Shown: piece after piece, positions 24,938-33,001 of the stretch | Layout of the letters: every line of letters starts with the position of its first letter | Numbering within the stretch: the first letter of the stretch is position 1 | Origin: Rhizorhabdus wittichii RW1 | GTDB lineage: Bacteria; Pseudomonadota; Alphaproteobacteria; Sphingomonadales; Sphingomonadaceae | Length of the DNA: 64,000 nt | NCBI GenBank assembly: GCA_000016765.1 | Contig: CP000699.1 | Coordinates: 5,273,501-5,337,500, forward strand | Reading direction: 5' to 3' | Program-made: the position numbers and the translations under genes | The notes under the pieces: model-generated | Databases searched by the model: none | What the model was told of the DNA's origin: nothing | The model's input: only the letters and a program-made list of their open reading frames with translations

Positions 24938-25246
24938 ATGGACGTAGGTGATGCCGATGGCGGGACCGTCTCGCGGTTCGATATCGTCGCGCGGCCCGAT
25001 CCGCAGACGCTGGCCCGGCTGATCAATCATTTCGCGCAACGCGCCCTCATCCCCAGCATCGTCGAGGCCCGCGAGGCCAACGGCATGATGCAGGTGGCGA
25101 TCGAGCAGCCGGGCTTGTCGGTCCATGAGGCGGGGATCGTCGCCGACAAGATGCGCAACAGCTGGCTGGTCGAGGAGGTCAGCCTGCGTTGCGGCAACGT
25201 CCGCCAGATGCCGCTCAGCGAAGCGATGGTCGGCCGCGCCGCCTGA
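24938..25246 (+). CDS. ACT-domain-like small protein
   Basis: A 102-residue protein with the strand-helix pattern of an ACT regulatory domain (VSRFDIVARPDPQTLARLINHF, ... LIPSIVEAREANGMMQVAIEQ, ... WLVEEVSL). It resembles the small subunit of acetolactate synthase in pattern, but no large subunit is nearby. ATG 24938 follows a GGAGGAG-like site. A longer frame to 24851 has no good site. It may bind an amino acid or be a stand-alone sensor. Function is not assigned. Confidence 0.6.
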   Translation: MDVGDADGGTVSRFDIVARPDPQTLARLINHFAQRALIPSIVEAREANGMMQVAIEQPGLSVHEAGIVADKMRNSWLVEEVSLRCGNVRQMPLSEAMVGRAA

Positions 25247-25260
25247 TCCCCGACCGACGG

Positions 25261-26034
25261 TCAGGCGTCGGGCGTACCCGTCTGGAGATACCAGCGCTGC
25301 GCGCCCTCGATGCCGAGCGCGGTGAGGCGGCCGCTGGCATAGGCGCCGGTGTCGATGCCGATGCGGTTGGCGCGCTCGTCGATCTCGGTCGTCACCGAAT
25401 GGCCGTGCACCACCATCGGGCCATGGCTGGCGGCGTGCGAAAGGAAGTCGCGCCGAATCCACCGCATGTCGCTCGGGGCCTGGTCGGCGAGCGGGATGCC
25501 GGGGCGGATGCCGGCATGGGCGAAGAAATATCCGCCGGCGCGGTAGGAACTGCGCAGCGCCGCCAGCCAGTCGAGATGCTCGCGGGGGATGGCGGAGCGG
25601 ACCATGTCGACGATCCCCGGCGGATCGGCATAGTCGTAGTCCTGCGCCGAGACGCCGTAGCTGAGCAGCGTTTCGCGGCCGCCCATCTTGTGGAGCAGCG
25701 CGGCGGCGCGGCGATTGCCCTCGGCGGTGGCGAGCAGGACCTCCTCATGGTTGCCCATCAGGAACACGACCTTGTCGTCGCCGAGGTCGAGCTTCATCAT
25801 CAGCTCGATCACGCCGCGTGAATTCGGGCCGCGATCGATATAGTCGCCGAGGAAGAGCAGCCGGGTATCGGCGACGCCGCGCTGTTCGTCGTCGCTGTCG
25901 ATCGTGCGGATCAGCGCGTTGAGCAACTCGTAGCAGCCATGGATGTCGCCGATCGCATACCAGCGCTGGCCTTCGGGCGCGGCGTGGCGGGGGCGCTTCC
26001 AGCGCGAAGGCGACAGAAGGTCGCGAATGGCCAT
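25261..26034 (-). CDS. Metallophosphatase of the serine/threonine phosphatase type
   Basis: A 257-residue phosphoesterase with the complete metal-binding pattern: YAIGDIHGCYELL, LFLGDYIDRGPNSRG, FLMGNHEEVLL, and the later VHGHS. Such proteins in bacteria dephosphorylate proteins or nucleoside polyphosphates. The protein ends at a site convergent with the ACT gene. It lies near the start of the polysaccharide region, but a link is not evident. Confidence 0.9.
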   Translation of the reverse strand: MAIRDLLSPSRWKRPRHAAPEGQRWYAIGDIHGCYELLNALIRTIDSDDEQRGVADTRLLFLGDYIDRGPNSRGVIELMMKLDLGDDKVVFLMGNHEEVLLATAEGNRRAAALLHKMGGRETLLSYGVSAQDYDYADPPGIVDMVRSAIPREHLDWLAALRSSYRAGGYFFAHAGIRPGIPLADQAPSDMRWIRRDFLSHAASHGPMVVHGHSVTTEIDERANRIGIDTGAYASGRLTALGIEGAQRWYLQTGTPDA

Positions 26035-26131
26035 CGACTACCTGTGGACAATCCCGTTGCTCGTTGGCGTCGCCCTAGTCGACGAAAGGGCCGGAGGAAA
26101 GACGCCGACGACGCGGCGGCGCCCGCCGGCC

Positions 26132-27430
26132 CTATTTCGCGCCGAAACCGGTGATCGCGATCTTGATCGTCTTGATCGCGATCAGCACGTCGATCCAGAC
26201 CGAGAAGTTGCGGATATAGTAGAAGTCGTACTGCAGCTTGCGGTGGATCGCGTCGAGATCGGTGACATGGCCCTGGTTGACCTGGGCCCAGCCGGTGATG
26301 CCGGGGCGGACGATATGGCGGTAGAGATAGAAGGGAATCTCCGCATCGTACCAGCGCGAGAGCGAGATCGCCTCGGGGCGCGGGCCGATCCAGCTCATCT
26401 GGCCGGCCAGGATGTTGAAGATCTGTGGCAGCTCGTCGAGCCGGGTGCGGCGTAGCCAACGGCCGGCGCGGGTGATGCGGTCGTCGGCGACCATCGTCAT
26501 CGCGGCGGTGGCGTCGGCTTCCCCGCCGGCCTTCTCTTCGCGCATCGTCCGGAACTTGATGATGCGGAACGCGCGCCCGCCGGCGCCGACCCGCAGCTGC
26601 CGGAAGAAGGCGGGGCCCGGCGAATCGATTCGAATCCAGGCGGCGAGGACCAGGAACAGCGGGCACAGCAGCGGCAGCAGGATCAGCGCCGACAGCAGGT
26701 CGATCGCCCGCTTGGCATGGCGCCAGGCGCGATTCGGTATCAGCGATCCGAAATTATTCTCCGACAGATGCTCGATCGAGACCCGGCCGGTCAGCGATTC
26801 GAGGACCTGCTTGCTGTGCAGGACGGTCCGGCCCTGGACGGCGGCCTCGGCCAGCATGCGATCCCATTTGGGGTCATGGTCCCGGCGGAAATCGGCGGTG
26901 ATGAAGGCCGAGGGATCGTCGGGCACCGCCGGCGTCCGCATCCGGATCCATTCGACCTCGGAGGGCAGGGTGAGGCCCTGCAAGTCGAAACCCGGTACTA
27001 CGTAGAAACGACGTCGGGTTCGCGGCAACAGGTAGATGCTGAGGACGAAGAAGACCGCGATGCTCGATAGGAAGGTCGAGGTCAGGTAGAGGCGGCTATA
27101 TTCGAGGCGCAGCGTCAACAGCGCGGTGATGGTGAGGCCGAACGAGCCGATGAACGACGGCAGGATATAGCCGAAGGTCCGGGTGCCCGGGAAGGCGGTG
27201 ACCCGGCTCAGCATCGTCATGCCGAGGATCAAGGCGATCGTCGCGCCGACGAAGCTGTTGGTGAAGCCGGTCGTGCCGAGGGCGGTCTTGAAATCGCCGT
27301 AGCGGACATAGGCCGGCAACAGGATCGCGACGCAGAAACCGATGAGGAACTGGGCCGGCAGCGCATTGAGCGCGCTGACGCGCGCTATCCTGACCTGGGG
27401 CTCGCGCGTCATGAGCACGGTCCGTAACAC
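26132..27430 (-). CDS. Undecaprenyl-phosphate sugar-1-phosphate transferase (polysaccharide initiation)
   Basis: A 432-residue membrane enzyme of the WcaJ/PssY type that loads the first sugar-phosphate onto undecaprenyl phosphate. Four to five hydrophobic segments make up the N-terminal third. A cytosolic central region is followed by the bacterial sugar transferase domain from about residue 235 (KRAIDLLSALILLPLLCPL, FRIIKFRTMR, RRTRLDELPQIFNI, SWIGPRPE, RPGITGWAQVNQG). GTG 27430 is the longest start, ATG 27412 a shorter one. Neither has a well-spaced site. It begins the exopolysaccharide region and is divergent from the small secreted protein gene. Confidence 0.92.
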   Translation of the reverse strand: MLRTVLMTREPQVRIARVSALNALPAQFLIGFCVAILLPAYVRYGDFKTALGTTGFTNSFVGATIALILGMTMLSRVTAFPGTRTFGYILPSFIGSFGLTITALLTLRLEYSRLYLTSTFLSSIAVFFVLSIYLLPRTRRRFYVVPGFDLQGLTLPSEVEWIRMRTPAVPDDPSAFITADFRRDHDPKWDRMLAEAAVQGRTVLHSKQVLESLTGRVSIEHLSENNFGSLIPNRAWRHAKRAIDLLSALILLPLLCPLFLVLAAWIRIDSPGPAFFRQLRVGAGGRAFRIIKFRTMREEKAGGEADATAAMTMVADDRITRAGRWLRRTRLDELPQIFNILAGQMSWIGPRPEAISLSRWYDAEIPFYLYRHIVRPGITGWAQVNQGHVTDLDAIHRKLQYDFYYIRNFSVWIDVLIAIKTIKIAITGFGAK

Positions 27431-27724
27431 TCCTCAGCAGCGCGTCATGGGAAACATGCCGCGCTTCTGCCCGTTACGCGACATGGTTGCAGTGATCCAG
27501 CGCACAGCGAAGATGCGGCAGCCTGCTATGCAAGAGCCCTGCGAACGTGATCGGACTGCTCCCCCTGGATGCCCAGCGGCAAATGAAAGTTACTGGCCCG
27601 GTTTCCATTTATATCAGCATTTATCTGGAGTTGGACAGTATATTAAAGAGCCGTACAGGTTTTTTCACGTTGCGCGGACGCCCCGACGGGGCTATGGAAA
27701 GTTCGACCTTGTAAGGAGGCCGTT
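27431..27724. promoter_or_regulatory. Divergent intergenic region, AT-rich right half, probable promoter of the 27725 gene
   Basis: No gene is seen in the 294 nt. The segment about 27590-27665 is clearly AT-richer than its surroundings and holds candidate promoter boxes (TTGGAC, TATATT), but no pair with proper spacing can be fixed. AAGGAGG lies 6 nt before the GTG start at 27725, an unusually strong ribosome site. Confidence 0.45.
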
Positions 27725-28114
27725 GTGAAAAGCTTTGGTAAGATTGCTTCGTCGCTTGCGATTGCTGCGTTGGTCGCGGCTCCCGTTGCTGCGGCTGTTC
27801 CAGAAGCCGGAACCACGTTGAGCCGTGCTGCCGCGAAGGCGATTGGCACGAAGATGCGGTCCGGCGTTGTCGTGCGCCTCAACAAGAAGGTCGCGCGCAA
27901 GAATGCTGTCGAGCTGGCCCAGGTTGAGGAAGGCGCTGGTGCCGGCGCTGCTGGGACCGGTACGGGCGCCGCTGGCGCTGGTGCCGCCGGAGCAGGCGCG
28001 GCTGGTGCCGGTGTCGCGGGCGGTCTCGGTATCGCTGGTGCGGTCGCCGGTGTCGCGGCTGCGGCGGGCGTCGCCGTGGCGGCCTCGAGCGGTGGTGGCA
28101 GCAACAGCCCGTAA
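27725..28114 (+). CDS. Small secreted Gly/Ala-rich protein at the polysaccharide locus
   Basis: A 129-residue protein starting at GTG 27725 behind AAGGAGG. A signal peptide (SSLAIAALVAAPVAAAVPEA) precedes a basic stretch (MRSGVVVRLNKKVARKNAVE) and a long run of Gly and Ala with imperfect GAGAAG units (about residues 70-122), ending in SSGGGSNSP. Low complexity suggests a flexible or membrane-associated tail. It has its own strong ribosome site and terminator, so it is likely well expressed. I do not recognise the family. A structural or surface role beside the exopolysaccharide genes is inference. Confidence 0.75.
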   Translation: MKSFGKIASSLAIAALVAAPVAAAVPEAGTTLSRAAAKAIGTKMRSGVVVRLNKKVARKNAVELAQVEEGAGAGAAGTGTGAAGAGAAGAGAAGAGVAGGLGIAGAVAGVAAAAGVAVAASSGGGSNSP

Positions 28115-28141
28115 GGCTGGCGCCATCAGCGAATCGATAGA

Positions 28142-28168
28142 AAGGGCGGCGTGAGCCGCCCTTTTTGT
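28142..28168 (+). terminator. Intrinsic terminator after the Gly/Ala-rich protein gene
   Basis: Stem GGGCGGC (28144-28150) and GCCGCCC (28155-28161) with a GTGA loop, followed by TTTTT. This is a textbook rho-independent terminator and separates the small gene from the polymerase-export operon. Confidence 0.9.
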
Positions 28169-28171
28169 TTC

Positions 28172-28561
28172 TGGGGCGATGTCCAGGCAGATGGAAGCAT
28201 CTGCCGACTCGGAAATCGCGGCAAGCAAAGACCTGGAACGGTTGATCTGATGCAATCGGATCATGAGCCGCTCTGGACCGAATCGGCATCGATTCGATTC
28301 TCGTCGGCGCCGGGCATGGCTTCCCGATCGTTTCGGTTCGTCGCGGATATTTCGGTTCGTCGCATGGCGGCGGCGAAGAGTGTCGAGTCATCTTTCCATT
28401 TTCCCTGCGTAGGTTAATGCACGGGACGACTGTGCGGCGGGTCACAGCGCGGGGTTGCCGTGGGGCTATTCTGATCCCGTACGAACAGGACGGCGAGGGG
28501 CGCGATTCGGCCGCTCTCCGCAGGGGGTGGCGTCGCAGGCAATGGCATCGACCGTTTTCCA
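28172..28561. other. 390-nt gap before the ligase-export operon, carrying a 14-bp direct repeat
   Basis: No convincing gene is seen. A short open frame at 28151-28417 overlaps the terminator and has no family likeness. TTTCGGTTCGTCGC occurs twice, at 28331-28344 and 28350-28363 (19-bp period). The region probably holds the operon promoter and leader, but no firm boxes were found. Confidence 0.5.
28331..28363 (+). promoter_or_regulatory. 14-bp direct repeat, candidate regulator site
   Basis: Two identical copies of TTTCGGTTCGTCGC are separated by GGATA (19-bp period). They lie 198 nt before the ligase gene. Exact duplication in a non-coding gap suggests a binding site. The regulator is unknown. 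Confidence 0.45.
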
Positions 28562-29962
28562 ATGGCTCTGGGGCGCTCGGGCGGCTGCATGAAGATCGCG
28601 GCTGCAGGCGCTGCGCGGTACGATGTCGCCTTCTGGGCGCTCGGCGCGCTGCTTCTCCTGGTCTTCCTCACCGGCGGCGGATCGCGCTCCGACATCGCTT
28701 CGCTGGTCGTGCTGCGCCCGGCCGCCGCGATCCTGCTGGGGGTCGGCCTCTGGGGTCTGACCCGTTTCGATGTGCGACGGCACCGCTTCGTCTACGGCAT
28801 GGCCGCCGCGATCGTCGGGCTCGTCCTGCTCCACCTGATACCCTTGCCGCCGGCCATCTGGGCCGCGTTTCCGGGGCGCAACCTGGTCACCCGGATCGAT
28901 GACGCCGCCGGTCTCGGCGCGGTGTGGCGGCCGATCAGCCTGGTCCCCTCGGCGACCTGGAATGCGCTGTTCGCCTTGATCCCGCCGCTTGCGGCGCTCG
29001 TTCTCGCCTCGCAACTCGATCGACAGGGCCGCTGGCGGATCGCCATCCTGCTCATCGGCATCGGCCTGTCGAGCGCGATCCTCGCCGTCCTCCAGCTCAG
29101 CGGCGACCCCCAGGGGCCGCTCTATCTCTATCGCGTGACCAACCGCGCGGTCGGGCTGTTCGCCAACCGCAACCATCAGGCGATCTTCCTCGCGTCGCTG
29201 TTTCCCCTGCTGGCCGTCTTCGCATCGGCCGCGCGGTCGTCGTCGATCGACGCCCGTCTGCGCACCGCGGTGGCGCTGGCGATCGGAGTGGTCCTGCTGC
29301 CGCTTTCGCTCGTCACCGGGTCGCGGAACGGCATGGCGATGATGGCGATCGGTTTCGTGAGCGTCCCCTTCCTCTACACGATGCCGGGCGGCGGGCGGGA
29401 CGATGGCGGGCGGCGCCATCTGCTGCGTGCCGTGGTGGCGCTGGTGATTCTCGCGCTGGTGGTGCTGACGGTCCTGCTGGGGCGCGCGGTCGCGATCGAC
29501 CGGCTGGTCGAGACGCCGGCGACGGAGGACGTCAGGTTCCAGGCCTGGGGGCCGATGCTGTCGACGGCGATGACCTATTTCCCGCTGGGTGGTGGTTTCG
29601 GCGCCTTTGCCGACCTGTTCAAGATCAACGAGCCGACCGAACTGCTCACCTCGGCGATGTTCTTCCATGCTCATAACGACTGGCTGGAACTGCTGATCAC
29701 CGGCGGACTGCCGGCGCTGCTGCTGGCCGGCGTGGCGGCGGTCGCGTTCTTCAGGATGGTGGCGCGATGGTGGCGATCGCGCGCCGGTCGTGACGACGAC
29801 ATGCTGCTGGCGGGGGCGGGCCTCTGGATGGTGCTGATCTTCGCCGCGGCAAGTATCAGCGACTATCCCTTGCGTGTGCCATCGCTGGCGTGCTTCTTTT
29901 GTGTCATAGTCCTATGGATAAGTTCAATCGGGCCCGATAGGGCGACGAAAGAAGGGGTTTGA
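28562..29962 (+). CDS. O-antigen ligase/polymerase-like membrane protein (Wzy/WaaL type)
   Basis: A 466-residue integral membrane protein with ten or more hydrophobic segments and the conserved Wzy_C periplasmic motif HAHNDWLELLITGG. A second signature, AVGLFANRNHQAIFLA, is typical of EPS polymerases. ATG 28589 is an alternative start. Its stop overlaps the start of the export lipoprotein gene by 4 nt, so it is the first gene of a polymerase-export operon. Its role is joining of repeat units in the periplasm, inferred from family and place. Confidence 0.87.
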   Translation: MALGRSGGCMKIAAAGAARYDVAFWALGALLLLVFLTGGGSRSDIASLVVLRPAAAILLGVGLWGLTRFDVRRHRFVYGMAAAIVGLVLLHLIPLPPAIWAAFPGRNLVTRIDDAAGLGAVWRPISLVPSATWNALFALIPPLAALVLASQLDRQGRWRIAILLIGIGLSSAILAVLQLSGDPQGPLYLYRVTNRAVGLFANRNHQAIFLASLFPLLAVFASAARSSSIDARLRTAVALAIGVVLLPLSLVTGSRNGMAMMAIGFVSVPFLYTMPGGGRDDGGRRHLLRAVVALVILALVVLTVLLGRAVAIDRLVETPATEDVRFQAWGPMLSTAMTYFPLGGGFGAFADLFKINEPTELLTSAMFFHAHNDWLELLITGGLPALLLAGVAAVAFFRMVARWWRSRAGRDDDMLLAGAGLWMVLIFAAASISDYPLRVPSLACFFCVIVLWISSIGPDRATKEGV

Positions 29963-30735
29963 GGGGCTTGCTCTTGTTTCTTCAAAGAAAATCCTCGTTC
30001 GCCGGGGTCCGTCTGCGGCGCAAGGCGCCCGTGGCGCTCATGGCCATGCTGATGCTGGCGAGCTGCGCCAGCGCCCCCAAGATCGGTGGCGCGACGAATA
30101 TACAGGTGCTCGACGCCACCGAATTGCCGGCGCCCGATCGATCGGACATGGTCGAGACCGAGCGTCCCTATATCGTCGGCCCGTTCGACAAGCTGGCGAT
30201 CGACGTGTTCGGGATCGACGAGCTCTCCAACCGCAAGGCCCAGGTCGACGCGAGCGGCCGGATATCCTTCCCGCTGGTCGGCGTGGTCAACGTGGCCGGC
30301 CTGACGCCGGGTGAGATCGAGGTCGTGCTGCAGCAGAAGCTGGCGACCAACTATGTCCGCAACCCGCAGGTGACGGTCAATCTCGACCAGACCGTCAGCC
30401 AGGTGGTCACGGTCGAAGGGCAGGTCAAGAAGCCGGGACTCTTCCCGGTGGTCGGCCGGATGACGCTGCTGCGCGCGGTCGCGCTCGCGGGCGGGACCGA
30501 CGAGTTCGCCAAGCTGAACCAGGTCGTCGTCTTCCGCACGGTGAAGGGCGAGCAATATGCCGCGCTCTACAGTCTCAAGCAGATCCGGGTCGGCGCCTAT
30601 GCCGATCCCGACATCTACGCCAACGACGTGGTCGTGGTGGGCGAATCGCGGGCGCGCCGGACCTTCAAGGATCTCCTCCAGGTGGTTCCGCTGCTCACGA
30701 CGCCGATCATCGTCGCCGTGGACCGGTTCAGATAG
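29959..30735 (+). CDS. Polysaccharide export lipoprotein (Wza-like)
   Basis: A 258-residue outer-membrane export protein. A lipobox (LMLASCASA) marks an N-terminal lipoprotein signal. The Poly_export domain follows (YIVGPFDKLAIDVFGIDEL, SNRKAQVDASGRISFPLVG), then a SLBB domain (VTVEGQVKKPGLFPVVGRMTLL with LRAVALAGG). TTG 29959 overlaps the upstream stop and has AAGGGG in front. It forms the outer-membrane channel for the polymer together with the Wzc-like protein downstream. Confidence 0.92.
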   Translation: MRGLLLFLQRKSSFAGVRLRRKAPVALMAMLMLASCASAPKIGGATNIQVLDATELPAPDRSDMVETERPYIVGPFDKLAIDVFGIDELSNRKAQVDASGRISFPLVGVVNVAGLTPGEIEVVLQQKLATNYVRNPQVTVNLDQTVSQVVTVEGQVKKPGLFPVVGRMTLLRAVALAGGTDEFAKLNQVVVFRTVKGEQYAALYSLKQIRVGAYADPDIYANDVVVVGESRARRTFKDLLQVVPLLTTPIIVAVDRFR

Positions 30736-30769
30736 ATCGCCTGGCGATCTGCGTTAGTGGAAAAAATTC

Positions 30770-32989
30770 ATGCGTGAAGCGGCAGAAGTGCAGGGCGGCA
30801 GAACCGTGGACCCCAAGGCCTCCGGCCTGGGGCAGGGCGGTCAGGTCAACGACAGTTACGCCGTCCCGCCGATCCTCAAGCAATATTGGCATACGGCGCT
30901 CCGGTGGCGCTGGCTGATCGGCGCGATCATAGCGGGGGCGCTGGCGGTCGGCCTGGTCGTCACCCTGCTCACGCCGGCCCGCTATACCGCGGACTCGCAG
31001 ATCGAGATCAGCCGCGAGCAGAAGAAGATCACCAATGTCGAGGGCCTCGATTCGTCGACGGCCGATAGCGACATGGAGTTCTACGAGACCCAATATGCGC
31101 TGCTGCGTTCCTATTCGCTGGGCGAACGGGTCGCGAGGAAGCTCGATCTCGGGCGGAGTGACGATTTCTTCGCGGCGCATGGCATCACGCTCGACGCCGG
31201 GCGTTTCGGCGCCGCCGGCCAGTCGAACCTGACCGCCGGCCAGCTCGCCGCGCGCGAGAAGCTGGCCACCAAGCTGCTGCTCGACAATATCGAGGTGTCG
31301 CCGGTCCGCCGGTCGCGCCTGGTCAACCTCTCCTATACCAGTCGGTCCGCGGGTCTCTCGGCGCGGGTGGTCAATGCCTGGGCGAGCCAGTTCATCGCCG
31401 CGAGCATGGATCGCCAGCTCGCGTCCACCGCGGATGCCCGCCGCTTTCTCGAGGAGCGGCTCGGCAATCTGCGGGCGCGGCTCGAACAGTCCGAGCGCGA
31501 AGCGGTCGGCTATGCTTCGCGCAACGATATCGTCGCGCTCGCTTCGGTGCGCGACAACGAAGGCAAGACCCAGGTCCAGCGGACCATGATCCAGAGCGAC
31601 CTGGAGGAGCTCAACACGGCGTTGAACGTCGCTCGTGCCGACCGGGTCGCGGCCGAGAGCCGCCTGACGGGCAGGGGCGGCGACGACAATGTCGATGCGC
31701 TGACCAATCCCACCATCACCCAGCTTCGCCAGAAGCGCGCCGACGTCGCGTCCGACTATGCCAAGATGATCGTGCGCTTCGAGCCGAACTACCCGACCGC
31801 CCAGGCGCTGATGATGCAGATCAAGTCGCTCGACGAGGCGATCGCGCGCGAGACGGCTCGCGTCGGCAACAGCCGCGCGCAGAGCTATCGCGAGGCGCTG
31901 AAGCGCGAGCAGGATCTCGGCGCGCAGGTCGCGGCGCTGAAGGGGCGCCTCGACGACCAGCAGCACAACGCGATCCAGTACAATATCTACCAGCGCGAAG
32001 CGGATACCAACCGGCAGCTCTATGACGCGCTGCTCCAGCGCTACAAGGAGATCGGCATCGCCGGCTCGGTGGGCGTGAGCAACATCGTCGTCGTCGATCC
32101 GGCCACCGCGCCGTCGACGCCCTCGGCGCCGAGCCTGCCCAAGAACATGGCGCTGGCTTTCGTGATCGGCCTCGCCCTCGCGGTCATCGCCACGCTTGCC
32201 CTCGAGCAGATCGACGAAGGCATCAGCCAGCCGGGCCAGATCCAGCAGCTCTTCCAGCTGCCGCTGCTGGGCCATGTGCCGCTGACCGACTCGTCGGTCA
32301 CGGACGGCATCGAGGACCCGAAATCCTATTTCTCGGAGGCCTATTTCACGATCCGGTCGAACCTCGCCTTCACCACCGACCACGGCCTGCCGCGATCGTT
32401 CATCGTCACCAGCACCCAGCCGGCCGAAGGCAAGTCGACGACCTCCTATGCGCTGGCGCGGATCATCGGGCGGACCGGCAAAAACGTGCTGCTGATCGAC
32501 GGCGACATGCGCTCGCCCGACATCCATCACCTGCTCGGCCTCGACAATGCGATGGGGCTCAGCAACGCCCTGGCGGGCGACGACAACGTCGCCGCGCTGA
32601 TCCAGAGCACGCCGTACAAGGGCCTCTCGGTGCTGACCTCGGGGCCCAAGCCGCCGAGCGCCGCCGAACTGCTCAGCAGCGACCGCATCCGGCATATCGT
32701 CGGCGAGCTGCAGGGCATGTACGACCATGTCATCATCGACGCCCCGCCGATCCTGGGCCTGTCCGACTCGCCGCTGCTCGGCCGCGCGGTCGAGGGCGCG
32801 GTGCTGGTGATCCAGGCCGAGGGCGCGGCGGTGCGCGGCGTCCGGGCGGCGATCAGCCGCCTCCGGATGGTCAACACCCATATCTTCGGCACGGTGCTGA
32901 CCAAGATCAAGGCCAGCGAGCTCGCCTATGGCTACGGCTATGGTTACGGCTATGGCTATGGCGACGATGTCGAGCACAAGGCCGCCTGA
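30770..32989 (+). CDS. Wzc-like polysaccharide co-polymerase and tyrosine autokinase
   Basis: A 739-residue inner-membrane protein. A Wzz domain with a first transmembrane segment near residues 45-65 is followed by a long coiled-coil periplasmic part and a second segment near 460-480. The cytosolic kinase comes next: Walker A AEGKSTT (about 550), Walker A' LLIDGDMRSPD (about 577) and Walker B VIIDAPPILG (about 656). The end is a Tyr/Gly repeat tail (six Tyr, AYGYGYGYGYGYGDD), the usual autophosphorylation cluster. It controls chain length and export. It lies 34 nt after the Wza-like gene. Confidence 0.94.
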   Translation: MREAAEVQGGRTVDPKASGLGQGGQVNDSYAVPPILKQYWHTALRWRWLIGAIIAGALAVGLVVTLLTPARYTADSQIEISREQKKITNVEGLDSSTADSDMEFYETQYALLRSYSLGERVARKLDLGRSDDFFAAHGITLDAGRFGAAGQSNLTAGQLAAREKLATKLLLDNIEVSPVRRSRLVNLSYTSRSAGLSARVVNAWASQFIAASMDRQLASTADARRFLEERLGNLRARLEQSEREAVGYASRNDIVALASVRDNEGKTQVQRTMIQSDLEELNTALNVARADRVAAESRLTGRGGDDNVDALTNPTITQLRQKRADVASDYAKMIVRFEPNYPTAQALMMQIKSLDEAIARETARVGNSRAQSYREALKREQDLGAQVAALKGRLDDQQHNAIQYNIYQREADTNRQLYDALLQRYKEIGIAGSVGVSNIVVVDPATAPSTPSAPSLPKNMALAFVIGLALAVIATLALEQIDEGISQPGQIQQLFQLPLLGHVPLTDSSVTDGIEDPKSYFSEAYFTIRSNLAFTTDHGLPRSFIVTSTQPAEGKSTTSYALARIIGRTGKNVLLIDGDMRSPDIHHLLGLDNAMGLSNALAGDDNVAALIQSTPYKGLSVLTSGPKPPSAAELLSSDRIRHIVGELQGMYDHVIIDAPPILGLSDSPLLGRAVEGAVLVIQAEGAAVRGVRAAISRLRMVNTHIFGTVLTKIKASELAYGYGYGYGYGYGDDVEHKAA
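32927..32962 (+). repeat. Hexanucleotide repeat TAYGGY x6 encoding the kinase Tyr-Gly tail
   Basis: Six tandem units (TATGGC TACGGC TATGGT and so on) encode YG repeats at the C-terminus of the Wzc-like kinase. Tandem hexamers can change copy number by slippage without breaking the frame, so the number of phosphorylatable tyrosines could vary between strains. Confidence 0.8.
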
Positions 32990-33001
32990 CGGGGCCTCGT
33001 C

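Noticed and set aside
28151-28417. 88-residue open frame after the Gly/Ala-rich protein gene
   Set aside because: It begins inside a strong terminator stem and shows no conserved pattern.
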